Notes: generated from the letters alone by a model not told the origin. A DNA stretch of 64,000 nucleotides from Lacrimispora sphenoides JCM 1415 (GCF_900105615.1 NZ_LT630003.1:4290501-4354500); one strand, 5' to 3'; positions 34,544 through 44,232 are shown, counted from the stretch's first letter. A program made the numbers and translations.

Positions 34544-35359
34544 CTATATTCTTTCCAGCGGGATTTGTATTTCAGTCAGGTATTTATCGGGGCATTCCTC
34601 ATTCCATGGTCCACAGTGAACAATTTGCCTGCTTTGCCCGATCATTTTATACTGGTTATGTTCCTGCAGCCAGCTTGCAAAAGCAAGAAATGCCCCCGCA
34701 ATATTTTCAAAAGGTCCATAGACCATCATACAAGCCATATTGGGAACGGGTTCCGTATTACGAAACACAAACCCGTTTATATTTTCCCCCATCCGGGCCA
34801 CAGGCGCACATATTTCCATATCTACATCCTTTTCTCTGTAATCCCTATCATGATATATGGTAAAAGTATCGCTCGAAACAGGAATGTTATTTTTATCTGC
34901 AAAGGCCGACATTTCTTTCCACAACTGCCCCTCTGCATAATAATCGGGAACAATGCGTCTTAAAGAAAATACCTGATAACTGGGAATGGATTTAATCGAA
35001 ACATTATAGTTTATTGCCATCTTTTCTCTTAGAATATCATTCTTAGCTAACTCAATTTTTGATAGTTTCTCCTGTTCTGCTTTAATTACATTCTCGATTT
35101 CCAGGCGCTTATCTTCAAGCAGCTTTGAAATAAACCCATCTTCCCAATGATTAAGGGCAATCGCAATTTCAGAAACATTAAAACCTAAATCCCTCAAGAA
35201 GATTATTTTATTCAAAGCGGGAATCTGCTCCGCAGCATATAACCTGTAATTGGTGAACCGATCGGTTGCCGCAGGCGTTAGAAGACCTGCTTCATCGTAA
35301 TACCTTAACATACGGATTGATACTTGCGTTAATTTAGAAAACTCGCCTATTTTAAACAT
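34544..35359 (-). CDS. MerR-family regulator with GyrI-like ligand-binding domain (BmrR type)
   Basis: A 271-residue transcription activator. The MerR helix-turn-helix occupies residues 1-70 (FKIGEFSKLTQVSIRMLRYY start), a dimer coiled coil about 75-115, and a GyrI/AraC-effector-type domain about 120-271 that binds drug-like ligands in BmrR. Its target is unclear: no efflux pump is adjacent, and the genes on either side are TrmO and a chemoreceptor. Single gene with terminator. Confidence 0.88.
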   Translation of the reverse strand: MFKIGEFSKLTQVSIRMLRYYDEAGLLTPAATDRFTNYRLYAAEQIPALNKIIFLRDLGFNVSEIAIALNHWEDGFISKLLEDKRLEIENVIKAEQEKLSKIELAKNDILREKMAINYNVSIKSIPSYQVFSLRRIVPDYYAEGQLWKEMSAFADKNNIPVSSDTFTIYHDRDYREKDVDMEICAPVARMGENINGFVFRNTEPVPNMACMMVYGPFENIAGAFLAFASWLQEHNQYKMIGQSRQIVHCGPWNEECPDKYLTEIQIPLERI

Positions 35360-35436
35360 TCGACCACCTCTATATTGAAATTATATCGTGTATATCCTTA
35401 AACTGCAAATAAATACACGACTGAAGTAAATCCAAT

Positions 35437-35477
35437 AAAAAAGGCATTCTGCCGGTTGTCAGCAGGACGCCTTTTTA
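35437..35477 (-). terminator. Intrinsic terminator of the second chemoreceptor gene
   Basis: AAAGGCGTCCTGC pairs with GCAGAATGCCTTT (one mismatch, one wobble) in minus-strand reading, followed by TTTATTGG. Confidence 0.8.
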
Positions 35478-35483
35478 TATCAA

Positions 35484-37049
35484 TCACATTCTCTTTAAGG
35501 TAAACTGATTCGCCAGACCGCTGAGTACCTTTGCCTGCGCAGACAGCTCTTCGCTTGCAGCGGCGCTCTCCTGAGCGGTTGCTGAATTGGATTGTACCAC
35601 TGCGGAAATCTTATCCACACTGTCAGTGATGTGGGATACAGAAAGGCTCTGCTCTTTAGAGGCCGACTGGATCTCCCCGATACCTGCTGCAATTTCTCTG
35701 GCATCCATTAAAACAGTGCTTAATATCGTGGCCATGGAATCCGTTAAATCCTTACCCGTTTCAACCGATCTGACAGAAACGTCTATAAGTTCCGAAGTGT
35801 TTTTTGCCGCCAGCGCACTCTTTGCCGCCAGATTCCTGACTTCATCTGCCACTACGGCAAATCCCTTTCCTGCATCACCTGCTCTTGCTGCTTCTACAGC
35901 CGCATTTAATGCCAGGATATTGGTTTGGAATGCAATGTCCTCTATGGTTTTGTTAATCTTAATAATTTCCTCTGAATTTTTCTGGATCCCTTCCATAGCC
36001 TGTAGCAGGTGCCGCATCTGCTGCTCACTCTCATCAAGGCTCACACCCATTGTCTGGGCTTTGGTGTTAAAAACACTGGCGTTTTCCGTAGTATAATCTA
36101 TTTTTGTTACAATGGTTTCTACTGCATGGGATAAATCATCAATCGCGCCGTTCTGCTCTGCAGCTCCCACAGCCAGAAGCTGGGAACTTGCCGCAACATG
36201 CTCTGCGCCTGCAGATACCTGCTCGGAGGTCTGGTGCAGCTGGTCCAGGGTCTCTGAAATCTGCGCGGTAAACGTTTCAATGGAGTGCCCGATATTGGTA
36301 AAATCTCCAATATACTGCTGGGAGGGCAAATCAAAATTCCCCTGTTCCATCTGCTTCATGGAGTCTCCAATGCGGGAAATATAGTCGGACAGCGTGTTAA
36401 TGGACATTCTCATGCTGTTTGCCAGCATCCCCAGTTCATTCGTTGATGTATAATCGATCTCGCTCTGTAAATCACCCTGTGACAGGCGCTCCATTCCATT
36501 TTCCAGGGTTTTTACCGGAATCAGGATTTTTCTGCGGATGATCATCAGAATAAAGTAAATGGAGATCAGATTGATTACCAGGGTAATGGCGCTTATAGCC
36601 TTAAGCTTTATAATTCCCTGGGCGGAGTATTTTTCAGCCTGAGAAACAGCGGCATTGCTTTTGTTAAAAAGCTCCTCACTGTTTTCCAACAGCTTTTCAT
36701 TCTGTCTATCATTTAAAAGAGGCAGGATCTGCTCTTTCCAATATGTACGGATCTCCTGCATCTGTGAAACCAGCTCTTTGTCTCTTGGCACTGGAAGCCC
36801 AAGCGCTTTGTCGCCTGCGATGATTCCATCCATGGCCTTCTCTACCTTAGCGATCTGCTCTTCCACCGGCTGATCAAGTAAATGAAGCTTCATAATGCGC
36901 TGTGTTGCACCTCTTACAACACCGCAATAATTTACAATCGTTCCGTTGCTTTGGTTTTGGTCCAAAAACAGAAACATCAGGCCAGTACTTAAAATGCTTA
37001 GAATTGCGAGGCAGGCCATTATGTTGTATATAAGTTTCTTAATGCTCAC
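35484..37049 (-). CDS. Methyl-accepting chemotaxis protein (PilJ-type sensor region)
   Basis: A 521-residue transmembrane chemoreceptor. Helix at about 8-30, a short extracellular helical region with [15 protein letters not shown], resembling the N-terminal PilJ/nitrate-sensor domain, a second helix at about 150-175, HAMP, and a signalling coiled coil with tip [19 protein letters not shown] chose a GTG start at 37049 because AAAGGAG lies 8 bases in front and the protein then begins SIKKLIYN right before the helix. A longer reading to 37106 also starts with GTG but has a poorer context. It is divergent from the AfuA-like gene. Confidence 0.9.
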   Translation of the reverse strand: MSIKKLIYNIMACLAILSILSTGLMFLFLDQNQSNGTIVNYCGVVRGATQRIMKLHLLDQPVEEQIAKVEKAMDGIIAGDKALGLPVPRDKELVSQMQEIRTYWKEQILPLLNDRQNEKLLENSEELFNKSNAAVSQAEKYSAQGIIKLKAISAITLVINLISIYFILMIIRRKILIPVKTLENGMERLSQGDLQSEIDYTSTNELGMLANSMRMSINTLSDYISRIGDSMKQMEQGNFDLPSQQYIGDFTNIGHSIETFTAQISETLDQLHQTSEQVSAGAEHVAASSQLLAVGAAEQNGAIDDLSHAVETIVTKIDYTTENASVFNTKAQTMGVSLDESEQQMRHLLQAMEGIQKNSEEIIKINKTIEDIAFQTNILALNAAVEAARAGDAGKGFAVVADEVRNLAAKSALAAKNTSELIDVSVRSVETGKDLTDSMATILSTVLMDAREIAAGIGEIQSASKEQSLSVSHITDSVDKISAVVQSNSATAQESAAASEELSAQAKVLSGLANQFTLKRM

Positions 37050-37350
37050 GTTTTTATCTCCTTTAAGATTAGTAAATGCGTTATTTAGCAGACAATCATA
37101 TGACACTCCTTGGCTATAAAATATTTGTCATATTTTGTCAATTATGGAGATATCTTACTCTAAATAATATAGCTAGTCAAGCAGATTACGAACCCGCATA
37201 AAGCGAGCCTATATTAATAACAACAATCATTCATAAGTTGTGTATTTTACACCTTTGTGTGATATTGTCGGATTTACATTTCTGACCCCCACAGCTAAAA
37301 TGTAATTATCAGATAAACCAGTGAAACACCAACAGGGAGGAGAGAATCAC
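37050..37350. promoter_or_regulatory. Divergent promoter region between chemoreceptor and AfuABC-like operon
   Basis: About 300 bases. On the minus strand TTGACA (37141-37136) is followed 17 bases later by TATAGC, a plausible promoter for the chemoreceptor. On the plus strand TTGTGT (37238-37243), 17 bases, GATATT (37261-37266) is a weaker candidate for the transporter. The perfect palindrome GTGTA-TTT-TACAC (37240-37252) overlaps that -35 and is a good operator candidate for the downstream response regulator (inference). Confidence 0.45.
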
Positions 37351-38439
37351 ATGAAGAAAACAGTAAAAATTTCAGCAGTCTTATTAGCCATGGCATTGGC
37401 AGCTACCGGCTGCAGCTCCGGGAAACCGGCAGATAACAGCACGGCGGCAGATACCGGAAAAACCGAAGCCGCCGCTCAGACAACAGGGGAGGAAGATCCT
37501 GTTCTGGTCGTTTATACCGCCCGCGGCGAATCCTTAAACAATGCCGTGATTCCTGAATTTGAAAAAGACACCGGCATTAAAGTAGAGGTGGTCGTCGCCG
37601 GAACCGGAGAGCTGTTAAAGAGAGCTCAGTCAGAAAAAGCCAATCCGCTTGGCGATATCTTCTGGGTCGCCGACCAGACCATGTTATCCGCATCCAAAGA
37701 CCTGTTCATGGAATATGTATCTTCCGAAGACGGCAACATGATCGATGCTTTCAAAAACACCACCGGTTATTTTACCCCTGCATTTGCAGATCCAACTGTC
37801 ATGATCGTAAACAAGGACTTAAAAGGCGATATGAAGATCGATGGATTTGAAGATTTATTAAATCCTGAATTAAAAGGAAAAATTGCATTCGGCGATCCTG
37901 TAAACTCCAGTTCCGCATTCCAGTCATTACTGGCTATGCTTTACGGTATGGGCAAAGACGGCGATCCCCTTTCAGACGAAGCATGGGCCTATGTAGACAA
38001 GTTTATCGCGAACTTAGACGGCAAGATGTGCAACAGCTCCAGCCAGGTATATAAAGGCGTGGCTGAAGGGGAATATGTGGTCGGCTTAACCTGGGAAGAT
38101 CCTGCTGCCAACTATGTTAAGGAAGGTGCCGCAGTAGAAGTTATATTCCCGGTAGAAGGAGCCATCTTCCCCGGAGAATCCGTACAGATTCTAAAAGACT
38201 GCAAGCATCCGGAAAATGCAAAGAAATTTGTAGATTACATGCTGTCTGAAAAGATTCAGAATGCAGTCGGTTCCACACTGACCGTAAGACCGCTGAGAAA
38301 AGACGCCACTCTGGCTGACTATATGAAACCTCAAAGCGAGATTAAATTATTTGATAACTATGATGAAGGATGGGTAGCAGAACACAAATTAGAGATCACC
38401 AATCTGTTCAGTGAGCACATGGAAACATCTATGGATTAA
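37351..38439 (+). CDS. ABC transporter substrate-binding lipoprotein, AfuA/FbpA-like family
   Basis: A 362-residue family 1 solute-binding protein with lipid anchor Cys21 (ATGC). The region VVYTARGESLNNAVIPEFEKDTGIKVEVVVAGTGELLKR is typical of the ferric, putrescine and phosphonate-type group. Annotation pipelines often call this 'iron', but the usual iron ligands (paired Tyr near the C-terminus) are not evident, and AfuA itself binds hexose phosphates. A phosphorylated sugar or organophosphonate is a fair guess only. I chose ATG 37351 with GGAGG in front. A terminator separates it from the ATPase gene. Confidence 0.82.
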   Translation: MKKTVKISAVLLAMALAATGCSSGKPADNSTAADTGKTEAAAQTTGEEDPVLVVYTARGESLNNAVIPEFEKDTGIKVEVVVAGTGELLKRAQSEKANPLGDIFWVADQTMLSASKDLFMEYVSSEDGNMIDAFKNTTGYFTPAFADPTVMIVNKDLKGDMKIDGFEDLLNPELKGKIAFGDPVNSSSAFQSLLAMLYGMGKDGDPLSDEAWAYVDKFIANLDGKMCNSSSQVYKGVAEGEYVVGLTWEDPAANYVKEGAAVEVIFPVEGAIFPGESVQILKDCKHPENAKKFVDYMLSEKIQNAVGSTLTVRPLRKDATLADYMKPQSEIKLFDNYDEGWVAEHKLEITNLFSEHMETSMD

Positions 38440-38460
38440 TTAACTTCATCGATCCAAACA

Positions 38461-38499
38461 AAAGACTGCCTGAGACTCAGTCAGGGGCAGTCTTTTTGT
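38461..38499 (+). terminator. Terminator between binding-protein and ATPase genes
   Basis: AAAGACTGCC pairs with GGCAGTCTTT, with an inner TGA/TCA pairing, followed by a T-rich tail. It lies inside the transporter operon, so part of the transcripts should end here. This would give excess binding protein over ATPase and permease, a common arrangement. Confidence 0.8.
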
Positions 38500-38535
38500 A
38501 CCAAAAAATACGGATTACGTTAGGAGACAGAAATT

Positions 38536-39636
38536 ATGGGAGTAGCTATCAGTATAGAAAACGCAGTAAAACGATTTGGAAAAGATACCATTATCAATGG
38601 ATTATCCCTGGATATTAAACCTGGAGAGTTCTTCACCCTGTTAGGGCCATCCGGCTGCGGCAAGACGACCCTGCTTCGAATGATCATAGGCTTTAACAGC
38701 ATCGAAGGCGGTGAAATCAAGGTAGACCAGAAGGTAATCAACAACATCCCCACCAACAAACGAAACATGGGTATGGTCTTCCAGAACTATGCCATTTTTC
38801 CTCACATGTCAGTCAAGGACAATGTGGCTTTTGGACTGAAAAACAGAAAAATACCTGCATCACAAATCGATGCCCAGGTGGATGAAATCTTAAAAATTGT
38901 TAAAATTGATCATTTAAAAAATCGTATGCCCGCCAAGCTGTCAGGCGGCCAGCAGCAGCGAGTCGCCTTAGCGCGTGCCATCGTCATCCATCCCGAAGTT
39001 CTTCTGATGGATGAACCGTTGTCAAACCTGGATGCGAAACTTCGTGTGGAGATGAGAAATGCCATTAAGCGGATACAGCAGCAGATAGGCATCACCACCG
39101 TATATGTAACTCATGACCAGGAGGAGGCTCTGGCTGTATCAGACCGGATCGCAGTCATGAACGGCGGTGTTATCCAGCAGATCGATACGCCTAAGAACAT
39201 CTACCAGCGCCCTGCAAACCTGTTTGTATCTACCTTTATCGGCTTATCCAATATCCTGTCCGGCATAACATCGGTGAAAAACGGTGAAACTTCCATTCAG
39301 ATTCAGGATTATACCGTTCCTATGGATCATTTAAGCAATGAGGTAAAAGACGGTCAGAATATCAAGGTATCCGTTCGCCCCGAAGAATTCATCATCAATC
39401 AGGCAGACGGCGACGGCATCCCTGGGACAGTAAAAAGCAGTGTATTTCTTGGCATTACCACCCATTATTTTGTTACCCTGGCAAACGGCCAGGAAATTGA
39501 AGTCATTCAAAATTCCGATATCTGGGATATCATTCCGGATGGCTCTGACATCCGTCTTGCTGTACAGCCTCAAAAGATCAACGTTTATACCGAAGACGGA
39601 AATAAAAATCTTGTGGTTAGGAGGGATCAGGTATGA
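38536..39636 (+). CDS. ABC transporter ATPase, AfuC/PotA-like with TOBE domain
   Basis: A 366-residue importer ATPase. Walker A GPSGCGKTT, Q-loop VFQNYAIFPHM, signature LSGGQQQRVALARA, Walker B LLMDEPLSNLD and switch THDQEEALAVSD; the C-terminal 120 residues form a TOBE-type regulatory domain (VRPEEFI). It belongs with the double-length permease that follows (ATGA overlap). Confidence 0.9.
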   Translation: MGVAISIENAVKRFGKDTIINGLSLDIKPGEFFTLLGPSGCGKTTLLRMIIGFNSIEGGEIKVDQKVINNIPTNKRNMGMVFQNYAIFPHMSVKDNVAFGLKNRKIPASQIDAQVDEILKIVKIDHLKNRMPAKLSGGQQQRVALARAIVIHPEVLLMDEPLSNLDAKLRVEMRNAIKRIQQQIGITTVYVTHDQEEALAVSDRIAVMNGGVIQQIDTPKNIYQRPANLFVSTFIGLSNILSGITSVKNGETSIQIQDYTVPMDHLSNEVKDGQNIKVSVRPEEFIINQADGDGIPGTVKSSVFLGITTHYFVTLANGQEIEVIQNSDIWDIIPDGSDIRLAVQPQKINVYTEDGNKNLVVRRDQV

Positions 39637-41297
39637 GATATGCCGGCGAAAAGAAGTTCAATATCTGGGTAGCTATGGCACTGGGGATTCTCGGCCTTTT
39701 TCTCATCTTCGTAGTCTACCCCTTAATTCTGATATTATATAAGAGCGTGCTGTCCGAGGATGGTTCCTTCAGTCTTGCATATTTCGGTAAATTCTTCGCC
39801 AGAAAATACTACTGGAGCACCCTGGTAAACAGTTTTAAAGTCACCATTGTTTCCACCCTGCTGGCGGCTGTTCTGGGTCTGGTTATGGCATATGTTTTGC
39901 GAAGTGTACGAATCAGAGGAAGTAAGTATTTAAATATCCTGATCGTCATGTCCTATCTTTCTCCACCATTTATCGGAGCTTATGCCTGGATCCAGTTACT
40001 GGGGCGCAATGGATTTATCACCAAAATCTTAAATGATCTGTTTCATGTGAAGTTAAACGGCATTTATGGATTTGCAGGAATTGTACTTGTATTCTCTCTG
40101 CAATCCTTTCCACTGGTTTATATGTATATCTCAGGCGCTCTTAAGAACCTGGATAACTCCTTAAATGAAGCCGCTGAAAGCCTGGGCTGCAGTGCTATGC
40201 AGAGAGTGGTTCAAGTGATCGTGCCACTGGTCATGCCCACCATGCTTGCCAGTTCCTTACTGGTGTTTATGAGAGTCTTCTCCGACTTTGGTACCCCTAT
40301 GCTGATCGGTGAAGGTTATAAGACATTCCCGGTTTTGATGTACAGCCAGTTTATGGGCGAGGTCAGCACCGATGACCATTTTGCTGCTGCTCTCTGCGTC
40401 ATTATCATCGGCATCACCCTGCTGTTATTTTTCTTCCAGCGCTATCTGGGAAACCGATACACCTATTCCATGACCGCACTAAAACCCATGGAAGCAGAAC
40501 ATTGCACTGGTCTTAAAAATGTATTATCCCATTTGTTTGTATACCTGGTAGTCCTCATCGCCATTCTTCCGCAGCTGACCGTTATCTTCACTTCCTTCCT
40601 GGCTACCGGAGGAGGAAGCGTATACACCGGAGGCTTCTCGCTTGATAACTACCGAAACACACTGTTTTCCAAGAATAACAACGGTGCTATTTTCAACACC
40701 TATTTATTCGGACTGTGTGCCATCGCTATTGTTGTGGTGCTGGGAATATTGATCTCGTACCTGACTGTACGAAAAAAATCAATATTAACTAATATCCTTG
40801 ATACGGTCACTATGTTCCCCTATATCATACCAGGCTCTGTACTGGGTATCTCATTTTTATATGCTTTTAACACAAAACCGTTTCTCCTCAGCGGCACCGC
40901 CCTCATTATTGTCATCTCACTGTCCATCCGGCGTATGCCCTATACCATCCGTTCCAGTACTGCCATCATCGGACAGATCAGTCCCAGTGTGGAGGAAGCC
41001 GCCATCAGTCTGGGCTGTTCAGAGACGAAGTCATTTGCAAAAATTACAGTTCCAATGATGATGTCCGGTGTATTATCCGGCGCCATTATGAGCTGGATCA
41101 CTTTGATCAGTGAGCTGAGTTCATCCATCATACTCTATACCAGCAAGACCCAGACGCTTACCGTAGCTATATACGCGGAGGTTATAAGAAGCAACTTTGG
41201 TAATGCTGCTGCTTACTCTACTATCTTAACTCTGACCAGTATTCTATCGCTGCTTTTATTCTTCAAACTAACGGGCAGCAATGATATCAGCATTTAG
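39633..41297 (+). CDS. ABC transporter permease, double-length AfuB/FbpB-like
   Basis: A 554-residue permease with two fused halves of six helices each. Each half has its own EAA loop: EAAESLGCSAMQRVVQVIVP (about residues 180-200) and EEAAISLGCSETKSFAKITVP (about 448-468). A fused pair is usual in the ferric and hexose-phosphate class of importers. It completes a binding protein, ATPase, permease set, followed by hairpins and the sensor and regulator genes. Confidence 0.9.
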   Translation: MRYAGEKKFNIWVAMALGILGLFLIFVVYPLILILYKSVLSEDGSFSLAYFGKFFARKYYWSTLVNSFKVTIVSTLLAAVLGLVMAYVLRSVRIRGSKYLNILIVMSYLSPPFIGAYAWIQLLGRNGFITKILNDLFHVKLNGIYGFAGIVLVFSLQSFPLVYMYISGALKNLDNSLNEAAESLGCSAMQRVVQVIVPLVMPTMLASSLLVFMRVFSDFGTPMLIGEGYKTFPVLMYSQFMGEVSTDDHFAAALCVIIIGITLLLFFFQRYLGNRYTYSMTALKPMEAEHCTGLKNVLSHLFVYLVVLIAILPQLTVIFTSFLATGGGSVYTGGFSLDNYRNTLFSKNNNGAIFNTYLFGLCAIAIVVVLGILISYLTVRKKSILTNILDTVTMFPYIIPGSVLGISFLYAFNTKPFLLSGTALIIVISLSIRRMPYTIRSSTAIIGQISPSVEEAAISLGCSETKSFAKITVPMMMSGVLSGAIMSWITLISELSSSIILYTSKTQTLTVAIYAEVIRSNFGNAAAYSTILTLTSILSLLLFFKLTGSNDISI

Positions 41298-41316
41298 CGA
41301 AAGCAATGAGCAGTGG

Positions 41317-41381
41317 GAAATAAGTCATGAAAAGATTTTCGTTGTGCTTGCACATAAGAAAATCTTTTCATGACTTATTTC
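41317..41381. repeat. Perfect 24-bp inverted repeat (large hairpin)
   Basis: Arms at 41317-41340 and 41358-41381 are exactly complementary (arm begins GAAATAAGTCATG) around a 17-base loop. No T-tract follows on the plus strand. Longer and more perfect than any terminator in this window. It may be a 3' mRNA stabiliser, a terminator of unusual form, or a remnant of a small mobile repeat. Confidence 0.8.
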
Positions 41382-41398
41382 ATAGGGCGAATGCCCGT

Positions 41399-41429
41399 TA
41401 TCTCATAAAACCGCAGGTTTTATGAGATA
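41399..41429. repeat. 14-bp inverted repeat with 3-base loop upstream of sensor kinase
   Basis: TATCTCATAAAACC (41399-41412), GCA, GGTTTTATGAGATA (41416-41429). It ends 13 bases before the extended -10 element of the kinase gene, so it could be an operator as well as a hairpin. Confidence 0.75.
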
Positions 41430-41442
41430 CACTGCGGACTTA

Positions 41443-41451
41443 TGATATAAT
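41443..41451 (+). promoter_or_regulatory. Extended -10 promoter of the sensor-regulator pair
   Basis: TGATATAAT (TG at 41443, TATAAT at 41446-41451), 64 bases before the kinase start codon. No good -35 hexamer; the -35 position falls in the inverted repeat 41399-41429, consistent with control by a bound regulator. Confidence 0.5.
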
Positions 41452-41514
41452 ACCTATAACCCCACACGCTATCCCCCCCTCAGCCATCACCAACATACAA
41501 TCGGAGGCCCCCTC

Positions 41515-43239
41515 ATGAAAAGTAATCAGTACAAAGACTATATCAAAAAATCCTTTATGAAATACGCACTATCCATCATCTCACTATTATTTGTGCTGGT
41601 GCTTTTATTCCTACTAATCAATGTACAATGGATAATCTCCGGTCCAAATAAAAGAAATCACATTCACTTATCCGGCATCCTGGATCAACAATTCCTTCTC
41701 TATCAAAAAGGACTGACCGAACTCACCCAAAATCCGGATCTTCAGACCGCACTAAACAGCACAGACCCTGCCGACATCACCGCAAACAACCGGCTTCTTT
41801 ATGACTTTACCAACTCCCAGACCATCCGTTCATCATTTACACTCTTAGACCAGAATGGACGCATCGTCAGCAGCAACCTATTTGCCGGCAACCAGGAGAT
41901 TTTCCATGAAAGTGATATCTTTCGCCGAATGACCAGTCAGATGCAGGAACAGCCCGAAAAGATCTTCACACTGCCAAGCCGGTTAAACTATGCCAATGAA
42001 CAGGCAGGGGATTTAATTCTTGGCAAAGCTGTGATAATGGACGGCACTCTTACCGGCTACCTGTTTTTTGACCTGCTGGATACCTATCTTTATGAGATCA
42101 TCCGCGAATATCCTCTGGATGATGTTATCATCACGGACCGATATGACAATCTTATCTTTTCTATCAGCCGCCAGCAGACTGACCCCATAGACAAATACCC
42201 TTCCGGAAAATACCGGATGGACTGGCAGGAAGGAAGTGTGGTAAAGGTCAATGGAAAACATTATCACATTCAAAAAAGCTCACTTCCCGGGAGTTCTTTA
42301 ATCCTATATACACTGGTTTCCACTGAATATCAAAAAGATCTCCTGTTTTACGGCATTGTATTCATGCTCATTGTAGGCATCCTACTGGTCATTATTTCAT
42401 TGCCTGTAACCGAACACATTACCCAGAAAAACCTTCTGGCCATCAATGAGCTCCAGAAATCCATTGAACAGATGGGAAAAGGAAATATGGACTATCAGCT
42501 CCGTTCTAAAGTATTTGATGAATTCCAGAAGCTGGATGATGCATACCGCCACATGGTAATACAGCGGGAAGAGCTGCTGAAATATAACAGTGAACTGTCC
42601 GAACGAAAACGGACCATGGAAATCAAGCAATTAGAAGAACAATTTAACCCTCATTTTATTTTCAATGTGATGGAGACCCTAAGGTATGAAATTATGATTG
42701 ATGCGGCAAAAGCCTCTGATATGGTTCAGTCCTTCGCCAGACTCATGCGCTACAGCATCTATTATGGCAGCACCATAGTCTCCCTCAGAACGGATATTGA
42801 ATATATCAATGATTATCTCCTGTTACAAAAAATGCGCTATAACCGACGCCTAAAATATCATATTGATATTCCGGAGGAACTGCTGGAATACCGGATTCCC
42901 AAGCTGCTGCTGCAGCCGGTTGTGGAGAATTCCCTGGTTCACGGCATGAAAAATACCCACTCCATCTCCATTACGATCACAGGCCGAGTGCATGGAGACC
43001 TCCTGGAGCTGTGTGTGGAGGATGACGGAAGCGGGATTGATGGAGAACGCCTTGCCAGTCTGCGGGCCGGACTGGAATTGGAGGACGGATATAAGGAGCA
43101 TATTGGTCTCTATAATTCCCATCGTGTTGTCCGTCTGTTATATGGTCCTGGATACGGTGTGACCATCGAAAGCCAGCCAGGTTCCGGCACACGGGTCACA
43201 GTAACCATGCCGGCAGATATGGAGGATTATTATGTATAA
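41515..43239 (+). CDS. YesM-type sensor histidine kinase
   Basis: A 574-residue kinase of the LytS/YesM class. Helix 1 at about 17-38, a large extracellular Cache-like sensor (40-275), helix 2 at about 277-297, HAMP (298-350), then the His_kinase domain with His380 in EEQFNPHFIFNVME and a C-terminal ATP-binding domain with LLLQPVVENSLVHG and DDGSGI. Such kinases with AraC-type partners usually sit next to, and control, carbohydrate ABC importers. The AfuABC-like transporter directly upstream is the likely target, and its binding protein may present the ligand. An 8-base overlap joins it to the regulator gene. Confidence 0.9.
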   Translation: MKSNQYKDYIKKSFMKYALSIISLLFVLVLLFLLINVQWIISGPNKRNHIHLSGILDQQFLLYQKGLTELTQNPDLQTALNSTDPADITANNRLLYDFTNSQTIRSSFTLLDQNGRIVSSNLFAGNQEIFHESDIFRRMTSQMQEQPEKIFTLPSRLNYANEQAGDLILGKAVIMDGTLTGYLFFDLLDTYLYEIIREYPLDDVIITDRYDNLIFSISRQQTDPIDKYPSGKYRMDWQEGSVVKVNGKHYHIQKSSLPGSSLILYTLVSTEYQKDLLFYGIVFMLIVGILLVIISLPVTEHITQKNLLAINELQKSIEQMGKGNMDYQLRSKVFDEFQKLDDAYRHMVIQREELLKYNSELSERKRTMEIKQLEEQFNPHFIFNVMETLRYEIMIDAAKASDMVQSFARLMRYSIYYGSTIVSLRTDIEYINDYLLLQKMRYNRRLKYHIDIPEELLEYRIPKLLLQPVVENSLVHGMKNTHSISITITGRVHGDLLELCVEDDGSGIDGERLASLRAGLELEDGYKEHIGLYNSHRVVRLLYGPGYGVTIESQPGSGTRVTVTMPADMEDYYV

Positions 43240-44023
43240 GGTTCTACTTGTAGAAGATGAAGATATCATCAGAAAAGGTCTGATGTTCATGGTAAATTGG
43301 CAGGAAATCAACTGCGTAGTCGTAGGCGAAGCCATAGACGGAGTCGATGGCATCCAAAAGATCAAAGACAATGAGCCCGACATCGTAATTGTAGATATCA
43401 ATATGCCCATCATGAACGGTCTGCAGATGTTGGAAGAAAGCATTAAAGAATACGGTTATGAAGCCATTATCGTATCCGGATACAGTGAATTTGAATTTGC
43501 AAAAAAGGCGATCCGCCTTGGCGTCACAGAATATCTGTTAAAACCCGTGGATTTTACAGAACTTTATGATGCGATTCTTAAGATAACCGAGAAACTGGAA
43601 GCGAATACACGAATAAAGGGATACATCCGGCAAATCGATCTGGAGAAGAAAAAGCTTGGCATATTAGAAACAGATATTTCTGAAACCGTCACCTTCAAAA
43701 ATAAATATGTGAGCTCCATGGTAAAGTATATCGAAGAGCATTATTCTTCCCGTCTTTCCTTAACCGATTTAAGCGAAGTATATAATCTTTCCTGTACCTA
43801 TCTGAATACGAAATTCAAAAGCGAGACCGGCTACACCTTCAATGATTTTTTGAACCGTTACCGGATGCAGAAAGCTGTGGAACTTCTGAAATCAGATCAA
43901 TATAAGGTATATGAAATTGCTGAGATGGTGGGATTTTCTGAATATAAGTATTTTATTAAAGTGTTTAAGAAATATATAGGCTGCTCTCCTGCTAAATTTA
44001 TGGAGGCAGGGGATGGGAAGTAA
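43232..44023 (+). CDS. YesN-type response regulator with AraC DNA-binding domain
   Basis: A 263-residue activator. Receiver domain with Asp55 (IVIVDINMP) and Lys104 (LKPVDF), a short linker, then two helix-turn-helix motifs of the AraC family (about 155-260; LTDLSEVYNLSCTYLNTKFK, and YEIAEMVGFSEYKYFIKVFKKY). It lacks the long central domain of some YesN proteins. Partner of the kinase upstream; candidate operators are the palindrome at 37240-37252 and the inverted repeat at 41399-41429. Confidence 0.9.
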   Translation: MYKVLLVEDEDIIRKGLMFMVNWQEINCVVVGEAIDGVDGIQKIKDNEPDIVIVDINMPIMNGLQMLEESIKEYGYEAIIVSGYSEFEFAKKAIRLGVTEYLLKPVDFTELYDAILKITEKLEANTRIKGYIRQIDLEKKKLGILETDISETVTFKNKYVSSMVKYIEEHYSSRLSLTDLSEVYNLSCTYLNTKFKSETGYTFNDFLNRYRMQKAVELLKSDQYKVYEIAEMVGFSEYKYFIKVFKKYIGCSPAKFMEAGDGK

Positions 44024-44042
44024 TAGTCCCTATCTCCTACTG

Positions 44043-44086
44043 CCGTTTCCATAGGAAAACGGACCACAGAAAATTCTTCCGTGGTC
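44043..44086. terminator. Adjacent hairpins between convergent genes
   Basis: CCGTTTCC-ATA-GGAAAACGG (44043-44062) and GACCAC ... GTGGTC (44062-44086) lie just after the regulator gene. Neither has a long T-tract on the plus strand, so termination here is uncertain. Confidence 0.4.
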
Positions 44087-44137
44087 ATATAAAAAAATAT
44101 TCGCTTAGGGTACACCTTGAATTTAATTAAGCGTAAT

Positions 44138-44185
44138 GAAAACAGGACAGAACCAACCGATTCATCGGAAAGTTCTGCCCTGTAT
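44138..44185 (-). terminator. Terminator of the giant MBG-repeat surface protein gene
   Basis: ACAGGACAGAAC (44142-44153) pairs with GTTCTGCCCTGT (44172-44183; one wobble). In minus-strand reading it is followed by TTTTC. It lies 50 bases past the giant gene's stop. Confidence 0.6.
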
Positions 44186-44232
44186 TTGTTTATAATTTAC
44201 TTGCCGGCTGCTTGAAAACCAAAGCCTTTCTT

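Noticed and set aside
13660..37310. TTACATTT ... AAATGTAA inverted repeats in front of both family-1 importer operons (13660 and about 37274) as a shared operator
   Set aside because: The octamer also occurs near 3149 and 22550, about what chance allows in AT-rich DNA, and the first pair is part of a terminator-like stem.
37351..41297. Naming the transporter an Fe(III) importer
   Set aside because: The family also transports hexose phosphates, phosphonates and polyamines. Iron-ligand tyrosines could not be confirmed.
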